Origin: Streptantibioticus silvisoli
GTDB taxonomy: Bacteria; Actinomycetota; Actinomycetes; Streptomycetales; Streptomycetaceae
Length of the DNA: 64,000 nucleotides
NCBI RefSeq assembly: GCF_027947535.2
Contig: NZ_JAAGKO020000001.1
Span: 248,001-312,000, forward strand
Direction of reading: 5' to 3'
Below the pieces are notes generated by a model. The model worked only from the letters and a program-made list of their open reading frames with translations. It was not told where the DNA came from and did not search any database. This document shows, piece by piece, positions 7,915 through 16,155 of this stretch (position 1 is its first letter; each line of letters starts with the position of its first letter). The translations under genes were made by a program, and so were the position numbers.

Positions 7915-9570
7915 TCAGACCGAGGTGGCATGGGGTTGCGCCCCTCCGCTCGACAGCAGATCGCTCGCCTCGTCGATGGGCAGGTCCGCGTTGAGGTGGG
8001 CGCCGAGACGCAGCCAGTCGTAGCCGATCTCCAGGGTCTGCCGCCATCCGTCCGAGGAGCCGAACGAGGACGGGAAGCTGTGCGCGCCCGTGGCCCGGCG
8101 CACCAGGGCGACGAAGTCGTCCAGCGCCGCCAGCGCGGCGGCCCCCTCGGTGTCGCAGGCGACCGTGAGGGTCTCCAAGGACGGGGCGCTCGCCCGGATC
8201 TCGTCGAGGTCCGCCGCGGCCGGGAGCAGCGACAGCCGGCGCACGACCTCGGAGTCCGGCGGCAGCGGGTTGACCGCGTAGGCGCTGAGCACCCCGCGCA
8301 GCGAGAACCGCAGCATCCGGCGGGCGCTGAGCTGGGCGACGCTCCACTGCCCGCGGTCGAGGGCGCCGACGAGGTCCTCGCGGGCGTTCTCCACCAGCAC
8401 GTTGGACCACACCAGGGTCATCGCGGCGGCGCTGAACCGGCGGGCGGGCACCGGCACCAGGTCGACCGCCTCGGCGCCGCCGGCCGCCGCCCCGCCGATG
8501 CCGACGACGGGACGCGCGGTGCTCGGCGGCGGTGTGACGTCGCCGGAGGGCGCCGCCAGCGGCATGCGGGGGACGATCGTCCCCTCGCCCTTCCACGCCG
8601 CCCGCACCAGGCCGAACCGCAGGAACTGGGCGATCAGCGGCCCCGCCTGCGGCACGCCCGCGACCTGCGCCGTGGCCAGCGTCTGCTCCAGGGTCCGCCC
8701 GAAGACGAGGGAACGCCACGCCCGCGCCGCACGGTCGCCGAGGACGAACACGTCCTGCTGGCCGCGCACGACGTGCACGCGCTCACCGGTCTGCCAGGTG
8801 GTCACCGCACCGGCCCGCGCCACGGTGATCCGCCCGGCCTCCGGCTCGGCACCGGTGACGCCCAGGTCGACGGTCAGTCGGGCACCCTCGGTGACGTAGT
8901 CGGCCGCGTCGAGACCGGAGACGTCCAGCGACGCCAGCGCCCGGTAGCGGGCGCACAGCGGGTGGTCGCCGATCCGGTCCAGCTGCATGGGCAGCCACTT
9001 CGGCTCCAGGTACGCCTCCCCGCGCCCCGCCGCCCAGGACTTCACGGCCTGGAGCAGTCCGGCCTCGGTCCACGCCGCGGCCTCCCGCTCCTCGCCCAGC
9101 TGCCGCAGGACGAGCGCGTACCGGACCGACTGGCGCGCGGCGTGCGCCCACCACTCGCGGGCGGTGTCCTGGAAGTCGTCGAAGGACATCAGCCCCTTGA
9201 CCTTCGCCACCAGCTCCGGGTTGCGCAGCGGGAAACTGCGCAGCAGCCGCTGGCAGCGGTTCAGCAGATCCTCCGGTGCCGCCCCCGGCCGGCCGGCCGC
9301 GGCCGCGGTGACCGCGGAGAACTGCTCCGCGACCTGCCGCACCGAACGGGTCCTGATCTCCACGCGCCGCCCGTCGACGAACAGCAGCGACGGCATGGTC
9401 GGCAGGTCCGCGTCGCTGTCGGCGATCAGCAGGAAGTCGATGTCGGACGACGAGTTGCCGAAGCCCTCGGCGATCGAACCCTCCAGCACCACCGCGCAGT
9501 CGGCCACCGAACGGATCTGCGGATAGGCCTTGTCGAGCAGGCTCTGCAGGTACTCCTCGCTGAGGATCAC
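7915..9570 (-). CDS. protein with N-terminal MNT-type nucleotidyltransferase motif
   Basis: The 551-residue protein carries the nucleotidyltransferase signature near its N-terminus: VLEGSIAEGFGNSSSDIDFL, the GSxxxG...SDxD pattern that binds nucleotide and two metals, and a third acidic strand in RRVEIRTRS. The remaining 400 residues are helical, Ala/Arg/Leu-rich, and do not match a family I know. Enzymes of this fold transfer NMP groups to antibiotics, proteins or RNA. The GTG at 9570 overlaps the ligase stop as GTGA, so it is part of the acyl-activation operon. A possible role is nucleotidylation of a lipid or phospho intermediate; this is inference. Apart from the motif nothing in the sequence fixes the substrate. 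Confidence 0.72.
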   Translation of the reverse strand: MILSEEYLQSLLDKAYPQIRSVADCAVVLEGSIAEGFGNSSSDIDFLLIADSDADLPTMPSLLFVDGRRVEIRTRSVRQVAEQFSAVTAAAAGRPGAAPEDLLNRCQRLLRSFPLRNPELVAKVKGLMSFDDFQDTAREWWAHAARQSVRYALVLRQLGEEREAAAWTEAGLLQAVKSWAAGRGEAYLEPKWLPMQLDRIGDHPLCARYRALASLDVSGLDAADYVTEGARLTVDLGVTGAEPEAGRITVARAGAVTTWQTGERVHVVRGQQDVFVLGDRAARAWRSLVFGRTLEQTLATAQVAGVPQAGPLIAQFLRFGLVRAAWKGEGTIVPRMPLAAPSGDVTPPPSTARPVVGIGGAAAGGAEAVDLVPVPARRFSAAAMTLVWSNVLVENAREDLVGALDRGQWSVAQLSARRMLRFSLRGVLSAYAVNPLPPDSEVVRRLSLLPAAADLDEIRASAPSLETLTVACDTEGAAALAALDDFVALVRRATGAHSFPSSFGSSDGWRQTLEIGYDWLRLGAHLNADLPIDEASDLLSSGGAQPHATSV

Positions 9571-11267
9571 GCGGGTCTCCCGGTCGTGGTGTCGGTGGCC
9601 TCAAGGACACGCGCGTCCTTCAGGCGGCCTGCTCGCAGCTGTTCCCACATGTGGCGGCGCTTCGGTTTCCCGCTGGAGGTTCTGCTGATCAGTCCGCTGC
9701 GGCCGACGACGACGGTGATGGCGACCTCGTCCGACAGCGCGCCGCGCAGTGCCCTCGTGGCGTCCTCCACCCACGCGCCGGCCGTCCTCTCCGCGAACAG
9801 CGTCACGGTGGCGCCGCCGCTGCCCTCGACGCCGACGACCGCGCACTTCTCCCGCGCGATCCCGGTCGCGGAGACCACCTTCGACTCCAGGTCCTCCATG
9901 TAGACGCTGCGCCCGTGCGCCTTGAGGCTGTCGCCCATCCGGCCGAGCACGAACAGCTCGCCCCGGTGCAGGAACCCGGCGTCCCCGGTCCGGATGCCGT
10001 CGCCGGTGTACCGCGTGGAGCCGGTGCGCCCGGCGTGGTAGCCGCCGGTCACCGAAGGGCCCGTCACCTCGATCTCGCCGAGGTGCCCGGACGGCAGCGG
10101 CGACCCGTCCTCGTCGACGATCGCCACGCCCACCCCGCCGCCGGGGCGCCCGCAGCCGATCATCCAGCCGTCCTCGCCGTCGTCCGGCGACTCGGCACTG
10201 CCGAACCGGCGCTCCGCCGCGATCACGACCGGAGCGCCGAAGCGCAGGCCGCCGCCGTCGACGCGCACGGTGGGCGCCGCGGCGTCGCCGGAGCCGACGG
10301 TCACCGCGAGCGTCGCCTCGGCGAGGCCGTAGGACGGCAGGTAGACGGAAGGGGAGAAACCGGCGGGCGCGGCGAGTTCGGCGAAGCGCTCCAGGATGCG
10401 CGGGACGATCGGTTCGGCGCCGATGATGGCGTTGCGCCACGCCGACAGGTCCAGCTCCCCGAGCCGTTCGCCGAGCCGCCGGGCCGCGTACTCGAACGCG
10501 AAGGGCGGCGCGGCCGTGTGCGCGGCGACGGCGAACGTCCTCAGCCAGCGGGCCGGATCGCGGATGAACTGCTCGGGGCGCATGAGCCACAGGTCGTCCT
10601 GGAGGCTCGTGGGGGTGAGCAGGCAGCCGATGAGGCCCATGTCGTGGTGGAGCGGCAGCCAGGAGGTCGCGGCGTCGCCGGCCCGCCAGCCGAGCCGCTC
10701 GCGGATCAGCCGGATGTTGGCCTCCAGGTTCGCCCAGCTGACGCGCACCCCGCGCGGCCGGCTGCTGGAACCCGAGGTGAACTGCAGCAGGGCCAACTCA
10801 CCGGGCTCGCGGACGGCGGCCTCCTGGCCGTCGTCCCGCCAGATCCACGGCTCCCGGTCGCGACCGGCCGCGGCCAGCACCCGCGCGGCCAGCGGCGCGA
10901 GACTCTCCGCGGTGATGGTGACGGCGGCCGCGGCCTGCTCCACGATTCCCGCCGCGTGCTCGACGTACTCCGCCTCCGCGGCGAACGCCGGCGGCGGCAC
11001 GAGGCAGACCGTCGCGCCCGCCGCCCAGACGCCGAAGAGCGACGACAGGCAGGGGTAGCCGGTCGGCAGCAGCACGCACACCACGTCACCGCGCCCCACG
11101 CCCAGCGCGGCCAGCGACCCGGCCACCCGCCGTGCGGAGGCGGCGAGTTCGCGGTACGGGTGGAAGACCCAGCCGCCCCGGTCGTCCGCCAGGTGGATGC
11201 CCCGGTCGTCGGCGCCCGGGCCGGTGCGGGCCGGCTCCGCCAGCCAGGCGAGCAGGTGGTCACTCAT
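9567..11267 (-). CDS. fatty acyl-AMP ligase (FAAL)
   Basis: A 566-residue adenylate-forming enzyme of the FAAL branch. It has LLQFTSGSSSRPRGVRVSW as the P-loop, SWLPLHHDMGLIGCLL (the FAAL-type WLPxHHDMGLIG motif), YLPSYGLAEATLAV, and the hinge/ligase region with TGDAGFLHRGELFVLGRMGD. FAALs make acyl-AMP from free fatty acid and pass it to a carrier protein without CoA. The C-terminal RTSSGKPKRR provides the usual Lys region. It overlaps the PEP-synthase-like gene by 8 bases and the nucleotidyltransferase gene by 4, and the ACP two genes on is the natural acceptor. The chain length is not visible from sequence. Confidence 0.92.
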   Translation of the reverse strand: MSDHLLAWLAEPARTGPGADDRGIHLADDRGGWVFHPYRELAASARRVAGSLAALGVGRGDVVCVLLPTGYPCLSSLFGVWAAGATVCLVPPPAFAAEAEYVEHAAGIVEQAAAAVTITAESLAPLAARVLAAAGRDREPWIWRDDGQEAAVREPGELALLQFTSGSSSRPRGVRVSWANLEANIRLIRERLGWRAGDAATSWLPLHHDMGLIGCLLTPTSLQDDLWLMRPEQFIRDPARWLRTFAVAAHTAAPPFAFEYAARRLGERLGELDLSAWRNAIIGAEPIVPRILERFAELAAPAGFSPSVYLPSYGLAEATLAVTVGSGDAAAPTVRVDGGGLRFGAPVVIAAERRFGSAESPDDGEDGWMIGCGRPGGGVGVAIVDEDGSPLPSGHLGEIEVTGPSVTGGYHAGRTGSTRYTGDGIRTGDAGFLHRGELFVLGRMGDSLKAHGRSVYMEDLESKVVSATGIAREKCAVVGVEGSGGATVTLFAERTAGAWVEDATRALRGALSDEVAITVVVGRSGLISRTSSGKPKRRHMWEQLRAGRLKDARVLEATDTTTGRPA

Positions 11268-13974
11268 GGTCCGCGTCCTTCGCCGTCCCGGGCGCGTCCG
11301 GCGCCTCGGCCAGGATCGTCACCGTCCCCGCCGCCCCGTCCACCCGCACGCGCATCCCGGTCTCCAACTCCGCCATCACGCCCTTGACCTGTACGACCGT
11401 CGGAATGCCCAGCTCCCGGGCGACGATCGCCACGTGCGTCAGCGGGCTGCCCCGCTCGATGACCAGCGCCGAGGCGGACGGCAGCGCGGCCACCCAGCCC
11501 GGGTCCGTGCGGTAGGTCACCAGCACACCGCCGTTGACGTCGACCGGGGTGTCGGTGACCACCGCGCGGGCCTCCACCACACCGGGACAGCACGCCGTGC
11601 CGCGCAACTCCTGCACGCCGGTGCGCACCGCCGGGCCCGCCGAGAAGCCGGCCCGCTCCAGATTGCCCCGCCAGTAGGGCGCCCCGCGCGTGGTGAACCG
11701 GGAGGGCGCCGAGAGCAGTTCGTCCTCGGCGCGCTGCCGCTTGCGCAACTCCACCAGGCTGCGCAGCCCGGTGTGCCCGGTCGAGCCCTCGTAGGCGCCC
11801 CGCAACTCGTCGAGGTGCAGGAAGAACACGTCGTTCCAGTGGTCGATCGCCCCCATCCGGGCGAGGTCGCGGCCCATCGCCCGCAGCATCCGCTTCGCCG
11901 AACCGAACGCCCGGGTACGGCAGAACCTCAGCCGCTCCCGGTTGTACAGCGAGCTCTGCGCCTTGCGGCGCACGACGCCGTGCAGCCACCGGCGCGGCCC
12001 GCGAAGGCGGGTGTCGAGGTAGGCGTCGGCCTTCCCCGCCGGGTCGGTGTCCACCTCCGGCAGCGCGGTGCGCACCAGGGCGAACAGGGTCGACGGGTCC
12101 TCCCGCAGGTCGGGCACCTCCAGCTTCAGCTCGTCGAGGCTGCGGTAGCCGTACGCGGCCACGTACTCGTCGACCGCCGCCAGGAAGGCGGTGTGGCCGC
12201 CCTCGCGCAGCGTGGCGTGGGTGCGTTCGGCCGGGGTCTCGCGGACCAGCCGCTCCAGTTCGGGGTCCTGCCGAACGGTGGCCGCCAGCCGCGCCAGCGC
12301 ACGCGCCGGCTCGATGGACTCCACCTTCGGTCCCGGACTCGCGGCGCTCCAGGTGAGCCACTCGGGGGCGTCGGGCAGCCAGCGCCGGTTCAGCAGCGCG
12401 AGCCCGCCGATGGACCACAGGATCGCCGCGTCCAGGGCCTGCATCGGACCCCACTTCTCCAGCAGGTCCTTCTCCAGGGCACGGAAACGCCGGTAGACGT
12501 CCTGGCCCTCCATCGCGTCGTAGTCGACGTTGTCGAATTCCTCGTACGCCGAGTAGAAGTACGCCATGAAACGCTCCACCGAGCGGTTCATCGTGAGGAA
12601 ACGGCGTACGAAAGCGGCGACCGTCCGGGCCCGGCTCAGCCGGCCGGTCAAGGACGACGAGAAAGTATAGGGGTAAATCGCCTCCGCCATGTCGTCGTCG
12701 AGTTCCTCCTCGACACCGATGGCGATCTCCAGGACTTTCCTGTTCAGTTTGTACAACGGTGCGATGCGCACCATCCGGTACCAGCTGAGCAAGTTGTAGT
12801 ACACCCGGCCGTGGAAATAGCCGAGCATGTGAGGAGCCCATTCCTCGATCTCGCGCAGCCCGGCCCGGGGAACCCGCAGGCTCCGCGCGTAGCTTTCGTA
12901 CACCGTGCCGTAGACATGGGCCGCGAAGCTGTATGTCAGCGGCGAGACGATTCCGGAGAAGCTCTCGACGATGTTGGCGTTGTCCCAGATCCGCAGTTCG
13001 CCCTCGCTCGGCGTCCGGTCGGCCGGCGCGACGTGCTGCGGCAGCGCGGTGACGGGACGCGTCTGAAGGATCCACAGGACGTCGTCGGCCAGCGCCCACT
13101 CGATGTCCTGCGGGGTGCCGAAGGCGCTCTCGATGCGCGCCCCGGCCTCGTGCAGCCGCGCCAGCTCCTTCGGCGTCAGCGACAGCCGCTCGCGCTCCGC
13201 CGCCGGCACCTCGCTGACCAGGCAGCCCGAACCCGCGGCGTCCGCGTGGTAGCGCTCGCCCTTGTCGCCCAGCACCGTCTCGACCACCTCGCCGGAGGCC
13301 GCGTCGAGGACCACGGTGTCGGCGTCGACGGCCCCCGAGACCAGGCCCTCGCCCAGCCCGTACACCGAACTGACCACGTACCGCCCGCGGTTGCCGCTCA
13401 CCGGGTCGGCGGTGAACATGACCCCGCTGCGTTCGGAGTCCACCATCTGCTGCACGACGACGGCGATGCCCGCCCCGCGCAACGGCAGCCCGTGCCGCAA
13501 CCGGTAGTGCAGGGACCGTTCGCTGAAGACCGACGCCCAGCAGCTCTTGACGTACGCCGTCACCTCGTCGAGCCCGCAGACGTTCAGATGGGTGGCGAAC
13601 TGCCCGGCGAACGAGTGCTGCGCACCGTCCTCCTCGGCGCCGGAGGAACGCACCGCCACCCGGCCGCCGCCCACCCGCGCGTACGCGTCCTCGACGACCG
13701 ACGCGGCCCGTTCACCCAGATCTCCCGACCCGATGATCCCGGCGAGCAGACCGGATATCCGCCCCGCCGTCTCCTCGGTGACGTCGGCGAGCAACGCCTC
13801 GACGCGCCCCGACCCGTCGAGCGCGGCGACGTATTCCTCGAATACGTCCAGACCCACCACGGCCCACCGCGGGACGTCGAGCCCGAATCCCGAGAGTTCG
13901 TGGAGATGTTTTCCCTTGCCACCTGCTAATAGCGCGACCTCATCGGGAGGACTCTCGGCGATTATGGTTCGCAT
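11260..13974 (-). CDS. PEP-synthase/rifampin-phosphotransferase-like ATP-grasp enzyme
   Basis: A 904-residue protein with an ATP-grasp domain (about 1-320) and a phospho-histidine swivel domain at the C-terminus. The first contains AVRSSGAEEDGAQHSFAGQF, the family's VRSSxxxED...SFAGQ site, and ILQTRPVTAL at its end. The swivel has ERGSPLTHVAIVARELGIPT, with the phosphorylated His. The middle 500 residues are helical and Trp/Tyr-rich. No PEP/pyruvate-binding barrel is seen, so the arrangement is like rifampin phosphotransferase and the prodiginine condensing enzymes PigC/RedH, which use ATP to phosphorylate a small substrate. I chose ATG 13974 (GAGGGG upstream) over an in-frame extension to 14040. 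It heads the operon and probably activates a carbonyl, alcohol or enol group. Confidence 0.82.
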   Translation of the reverse strand: MRTIIAESPPDEVALLAGGKGKHLHELSGFGLDVPRWAVVGLDVFEEYVAALDGSGRVEALLADVTEETAGRISGLLAGIIGSGDLGERAASVVEDAYARVGGGRVAVRSSGAEEDGAQHSFAGQFATHLNVCGLDEVTAYVKSCWASVFSERSLHYRLRHGLPLRGAGIAVVVQQMVDSERSGVMFTADPVSGNRGRYVVSSVYGLGEGLVSGAVDADTVVLDAASGEVVETVLGDKGERYHADAAGSGCLVSEVPAAERERLSLTPKELARLHEAGARIESAFGTPQDIEWALADDVLWILQTRPVTALPQHVAPADRTPSEGELRIWDNANIVESFSGIVSPLTYSFAAHVYGTVYESYARSLRVPRAGLREIEEWAPHMLGYFHGRVYYNLLSWYRMVRIAPLYKLNRKVLEIAIGVEEELDDDMAEAIYPYTFSSSLTGRLSRARTVAAFVRRFLTMNRSVERFMAYFYSAYEEFDNVDYDAMEGQDVYRRFRALEKDLLEKWGPMQALDAAILWSIGGLALLNRRWLPDAPEWLTWSAASPGPKVESIEPARALARLAATVRQDPELERLVRETPAERTHATLREGGHTAFLAAVDEYVAAYGYRSLDELKLEVPDLREDPSTLFALVRTALPEVDTDPAGKADAYLDTRLRGPRRWLHGVVRRKAQSSLYNRERLRFCRTRAFGSAKRMLRAMGRDLARMGAIDHWNDVFFLHLDELRGAYEGSTGHTGLRSLVELRKRQRAEDELLSAPSRFTTRGAPYWRGNLERAGFSAGPAVRTGVQELRGTACCPGVVEARAVVTDTPVDVNGGVLVTYRTDPGWVAALPSASALVIERGSPLTHVAIVARELGIPTVVQVKGVMAELETGMRVRVDGAAGTVTILAEAPDAPGTAKDADHE

Positions 13975-14287
13975 GAAACCCCTCGATGATTCGAGCCCTG
14001 TGGGCGAAAGCGCGCTCGTCCGGCGGTGAAGTCGTCGCACAACGTAGCAAGACTCCGCACGGCCGCCATCCGGCCATCTCCTTTGTTTATGGGTTTCCCT
14101 AGTGACTGGTGAACCCCGAAGCGGCTCCCGGTCGGCCCATGTCTAGGATTCCCCTCAGCTCTCGGCCCGCCTCCCGTCCCCATGCCCTCAGTTCTTCCCG
14201 GCCGCCGGCGGATTCCCGGCCGACCGACCCCCGTGGCCACCGACCGCAGGCCCTGAACTGGGCAGACGCCGGAAAATGGAGTAAACG

Positions 14288-15691
14288 ATGCCTCCCCTTC
14301 CCCCCGGATCGCGGCAGCCTGCCTTCCTGCAGACCATCCAAATGCGCGACCCGGTCCGCTACTTCGAGACCCTGCGGCGGCGTCACGGTCCGGTGTTCCG
14401 CATGAAACTGCTCGGCTTCCCGCCCCAGGTGGTCGTCTCGAACGCGGAGCTGGCCAACCGGATCTACGCCACGGACGGTGACGGCAGCCGCGCCGGAGCC
14501 CTGCGCGCCGGATACGTGCCGTGGGTCGGGGAGCACTCGCTGCTCACGAACGACGGCGAGGAATGGTGGCGGCACCGCAAACTGCTCAGCCCCACCCTGC
14601 ACGGCCGGTCCATCGCCGGCTACCCCGACATGATCGCCGAGATCGCCGCCCAGGACATCAGGACGTGGCCGCTCGGCACCCCGTTCGCGCTGCGCGAGCA
14701 CATGCAGGCCATCACGCTGGAGGTCACCCTGCGGCTGGTCTTCGGCGTCGCCGACCCCCACCAGGGAGCCCGGCTGCGGGCCGCCCTGATGGCCCTGTCC
14801 AAGGCCAGCGGCTCCCCGGCCCTCTTCCTCACCCCCGCGCGGCTGCGCAGCTGGGCGGAGAAGTCACCGCTGGCGGCACGCCTGCCGTTCCTGCCGACGA
14901 CCCGCGCCATGCAGGCGGCCAAGGCCGTCGATCATGTCCTGTTCGACGAGATCTCCCGGCGCAGGAACGAGCAGGACGACGAGGCCACCGACGTCCTGGG
15001 CCGGCTGGTGCGGGCCCGCGACGACGAGGGCCAGCCGATGAGCGACCAGGAGATCCGCGACGAACTGCTGACCCTGCTGGAGGCCGGCCTGGAGACCACG
15101 GCCACCGGCCTGTCGTGGACCTTCGAACGGCTGATGCGCAACCCGGAGGTGCTCGGACGGCTCCAGGAGGAGCTGGAACGGGGCGAGGAGGAGGTCTACC
15201 TCGACGCCGTCATCAAGGAGTCGCTGCGCTCGCGGCCGGTGATCTTTGGCATGGGCCGCCTGCTGGACAAGCCGCTGCGGCTGGCCGAGTACGAGATCCC
15301 GGCCGGCTGGGTCGCCATCCCGATGTTCTCCCTCATCCTCCAGGACAGCACGGTCTACCCCGACCCCGAGGAGTTCCGCCCGGAGCGCTTCCTCGGCGAC
15401 AACACCAAGGCGGCGCAGAAGTCCTTCCTGCCGTTCGGCGGCGGCCGCCGCTACTGCGTCGGCGCGCAACTCGCCACGATGGAGATGAAGGTCATCACCC
15501 GCGAGGTGCTCAGGCACGTGCGGTTGACGGCCGTCGACCCGGCGCCGGAGGCCCAGCGCATGTGGCACGCCACCCTCGTCCCGGGCCGGCAGGCCGTGGC
15601 CGTCGCCCACGAACAGCCGCTGGAGCGGCGCCCGTCGGCCGAGCCGGCGACGTGCCCCGTGCACCAGGCCCCGGCGGAACAGGGCAGCTGA
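14288..15691 (+). CDS. cytochrome P450
   Basis: A 467-residue P450 with all core motifs: the I-helix LLEAGLETTATGLSW with the acid-Thr pair replaced by ETT, the ExxR motif ESLR, the PERF-like FRPERFLGD, and the heme loop FLPFGGGRRYCVGAQLA with the axial Cys. Length and the RYFETLRRRHGPVFRMKLLG start resemble the eukaryote-like CYP families common in actinomycetes that hydroxylate fatty or terpenoid chains. It starts with ATG at 14288 and is transcribed divergently from the PEP-synthase-like gene across a 313-base promoter region. Its location suggests an oxidative tailoring step for the region A product. Redox partners are not encoded nearby. Confidence 0.9.
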   Translation: MPPLPPGSRQPAFLQTIQMRDPVRYFETLRRRHGPVFRMKLLGFPPQVVVSNAELANRIYATDGDGSRAGALRAGYVPWVGEHSLLTNDGEEWWRHRKLLSPTLHGRSIAGYPDMIAEIAAQDIRTWPLGTPFALREHMQAITLEVTLRLVFGVADPHQGARLRAALMALSKASGSPALFLTPARLRSWAEKSPLAARLPFLPTTRAMQAAKAVDHVLFDEISRRRNEQDDEATDVLGRLVRARDDEGQPMSDQEIRDELLTLLEAGLETTATGLSWTFERLMRNPEVLGRLQEELERGEEEVYLDAVIKESLRSRPVIFGMGRLLDKPLRLAEYEIPAGWVAIPMFSLILQDSTVYPDPEEFRPERFLGDNTKAAQKSFLPFGGGRRYCVGAQLATMEMKVITREVLRHVRLTAVDPAPEAQRMWHATLVPGRQAVAVAHEQPLERRPSAEPATCPVHQAPAEQGS

Positions 15692-15727
15692 GCGCGGAGC
15701 GGAACCGGGAACGAGCCGGCCGGCGCC

Positions 15728-15957
15728 GGAGGATGGCCTTCGGCGCCGGCGGGTGGCCGGTTCGGCACCGGTGAACGGCCTTTCGGTGTGGGTGGGTGGT
15801 CGTTCGGCGCCGGTGGGTGGTCGGTCGACGCCGGTGAACGGCCTCTTCGTGCGGATGAGTTGGCCTCCGGTACTGAGCAACAGCCCTTCGGTGCCGGTCA
15901 GTTGTCATCCGGTACCGGTCAACAGTCTCGGTGCGGGTGAGTTGGCCTCCGGTGCCG
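15728..15957. repeat. degenerate tandem repeat, period about 21 bp, about 11 units
   Basis: Units of 20-22 bases (for example GGTGGGTGGTCGTTCGGCGCC followed by GGTGGGTGGTCGGTCGACGCC) run through most of the 464-base gap between the two plus-strand P450 genes. They end in ...GCC or ...ACC and drift gradually. The remainder of the gap, 15958-16155, holds no recognisable gene. Confidence 0.8.
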
Positions 15958-16155
15958 GCCCTGCGTCGCCGAGGCCGTGACCGTTCGCCCGCCATCGCCA
16001 CCGCCGTCGTCCCGTCCCGCCCCCGCTGCCCGGTCCGGCCCCGCCGCCCGGTCCGGCCCCGACCGACGTCACACGTTCACCCCACAGCAGCGACGGACCT
16101 CCCCGGTCAAGTGATGATCGGGGCCGTTCGTCCTCGGCGCTCAACCGGAGGGTTC

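Noticed and set aside
7899-7931. ATG 7931 as start of the acyl carrier protein
   Set aside because: It overlaps the preceding gene and has a poorly spaced ribosome site; TTG 7898 has GGAGGA at five bases. Kept as an alternative.
11260-13974. Prodiginine pathway suggested by PigC/RedH-like architecture
   Set aside because: No bipyrrole or pyrrole genes (proline oxidase, PCP, OAS) are in the window; only the domain arrangement is shared.
15931-16155. N-terminal extension of the second P450 to 467 residues
   Set aside because: The added 75 residues are Pro/Arg-rich, have no P450 similarity, and border the 21-bp repeat; ATG 16156 has a ribosome site and normal P450 length.
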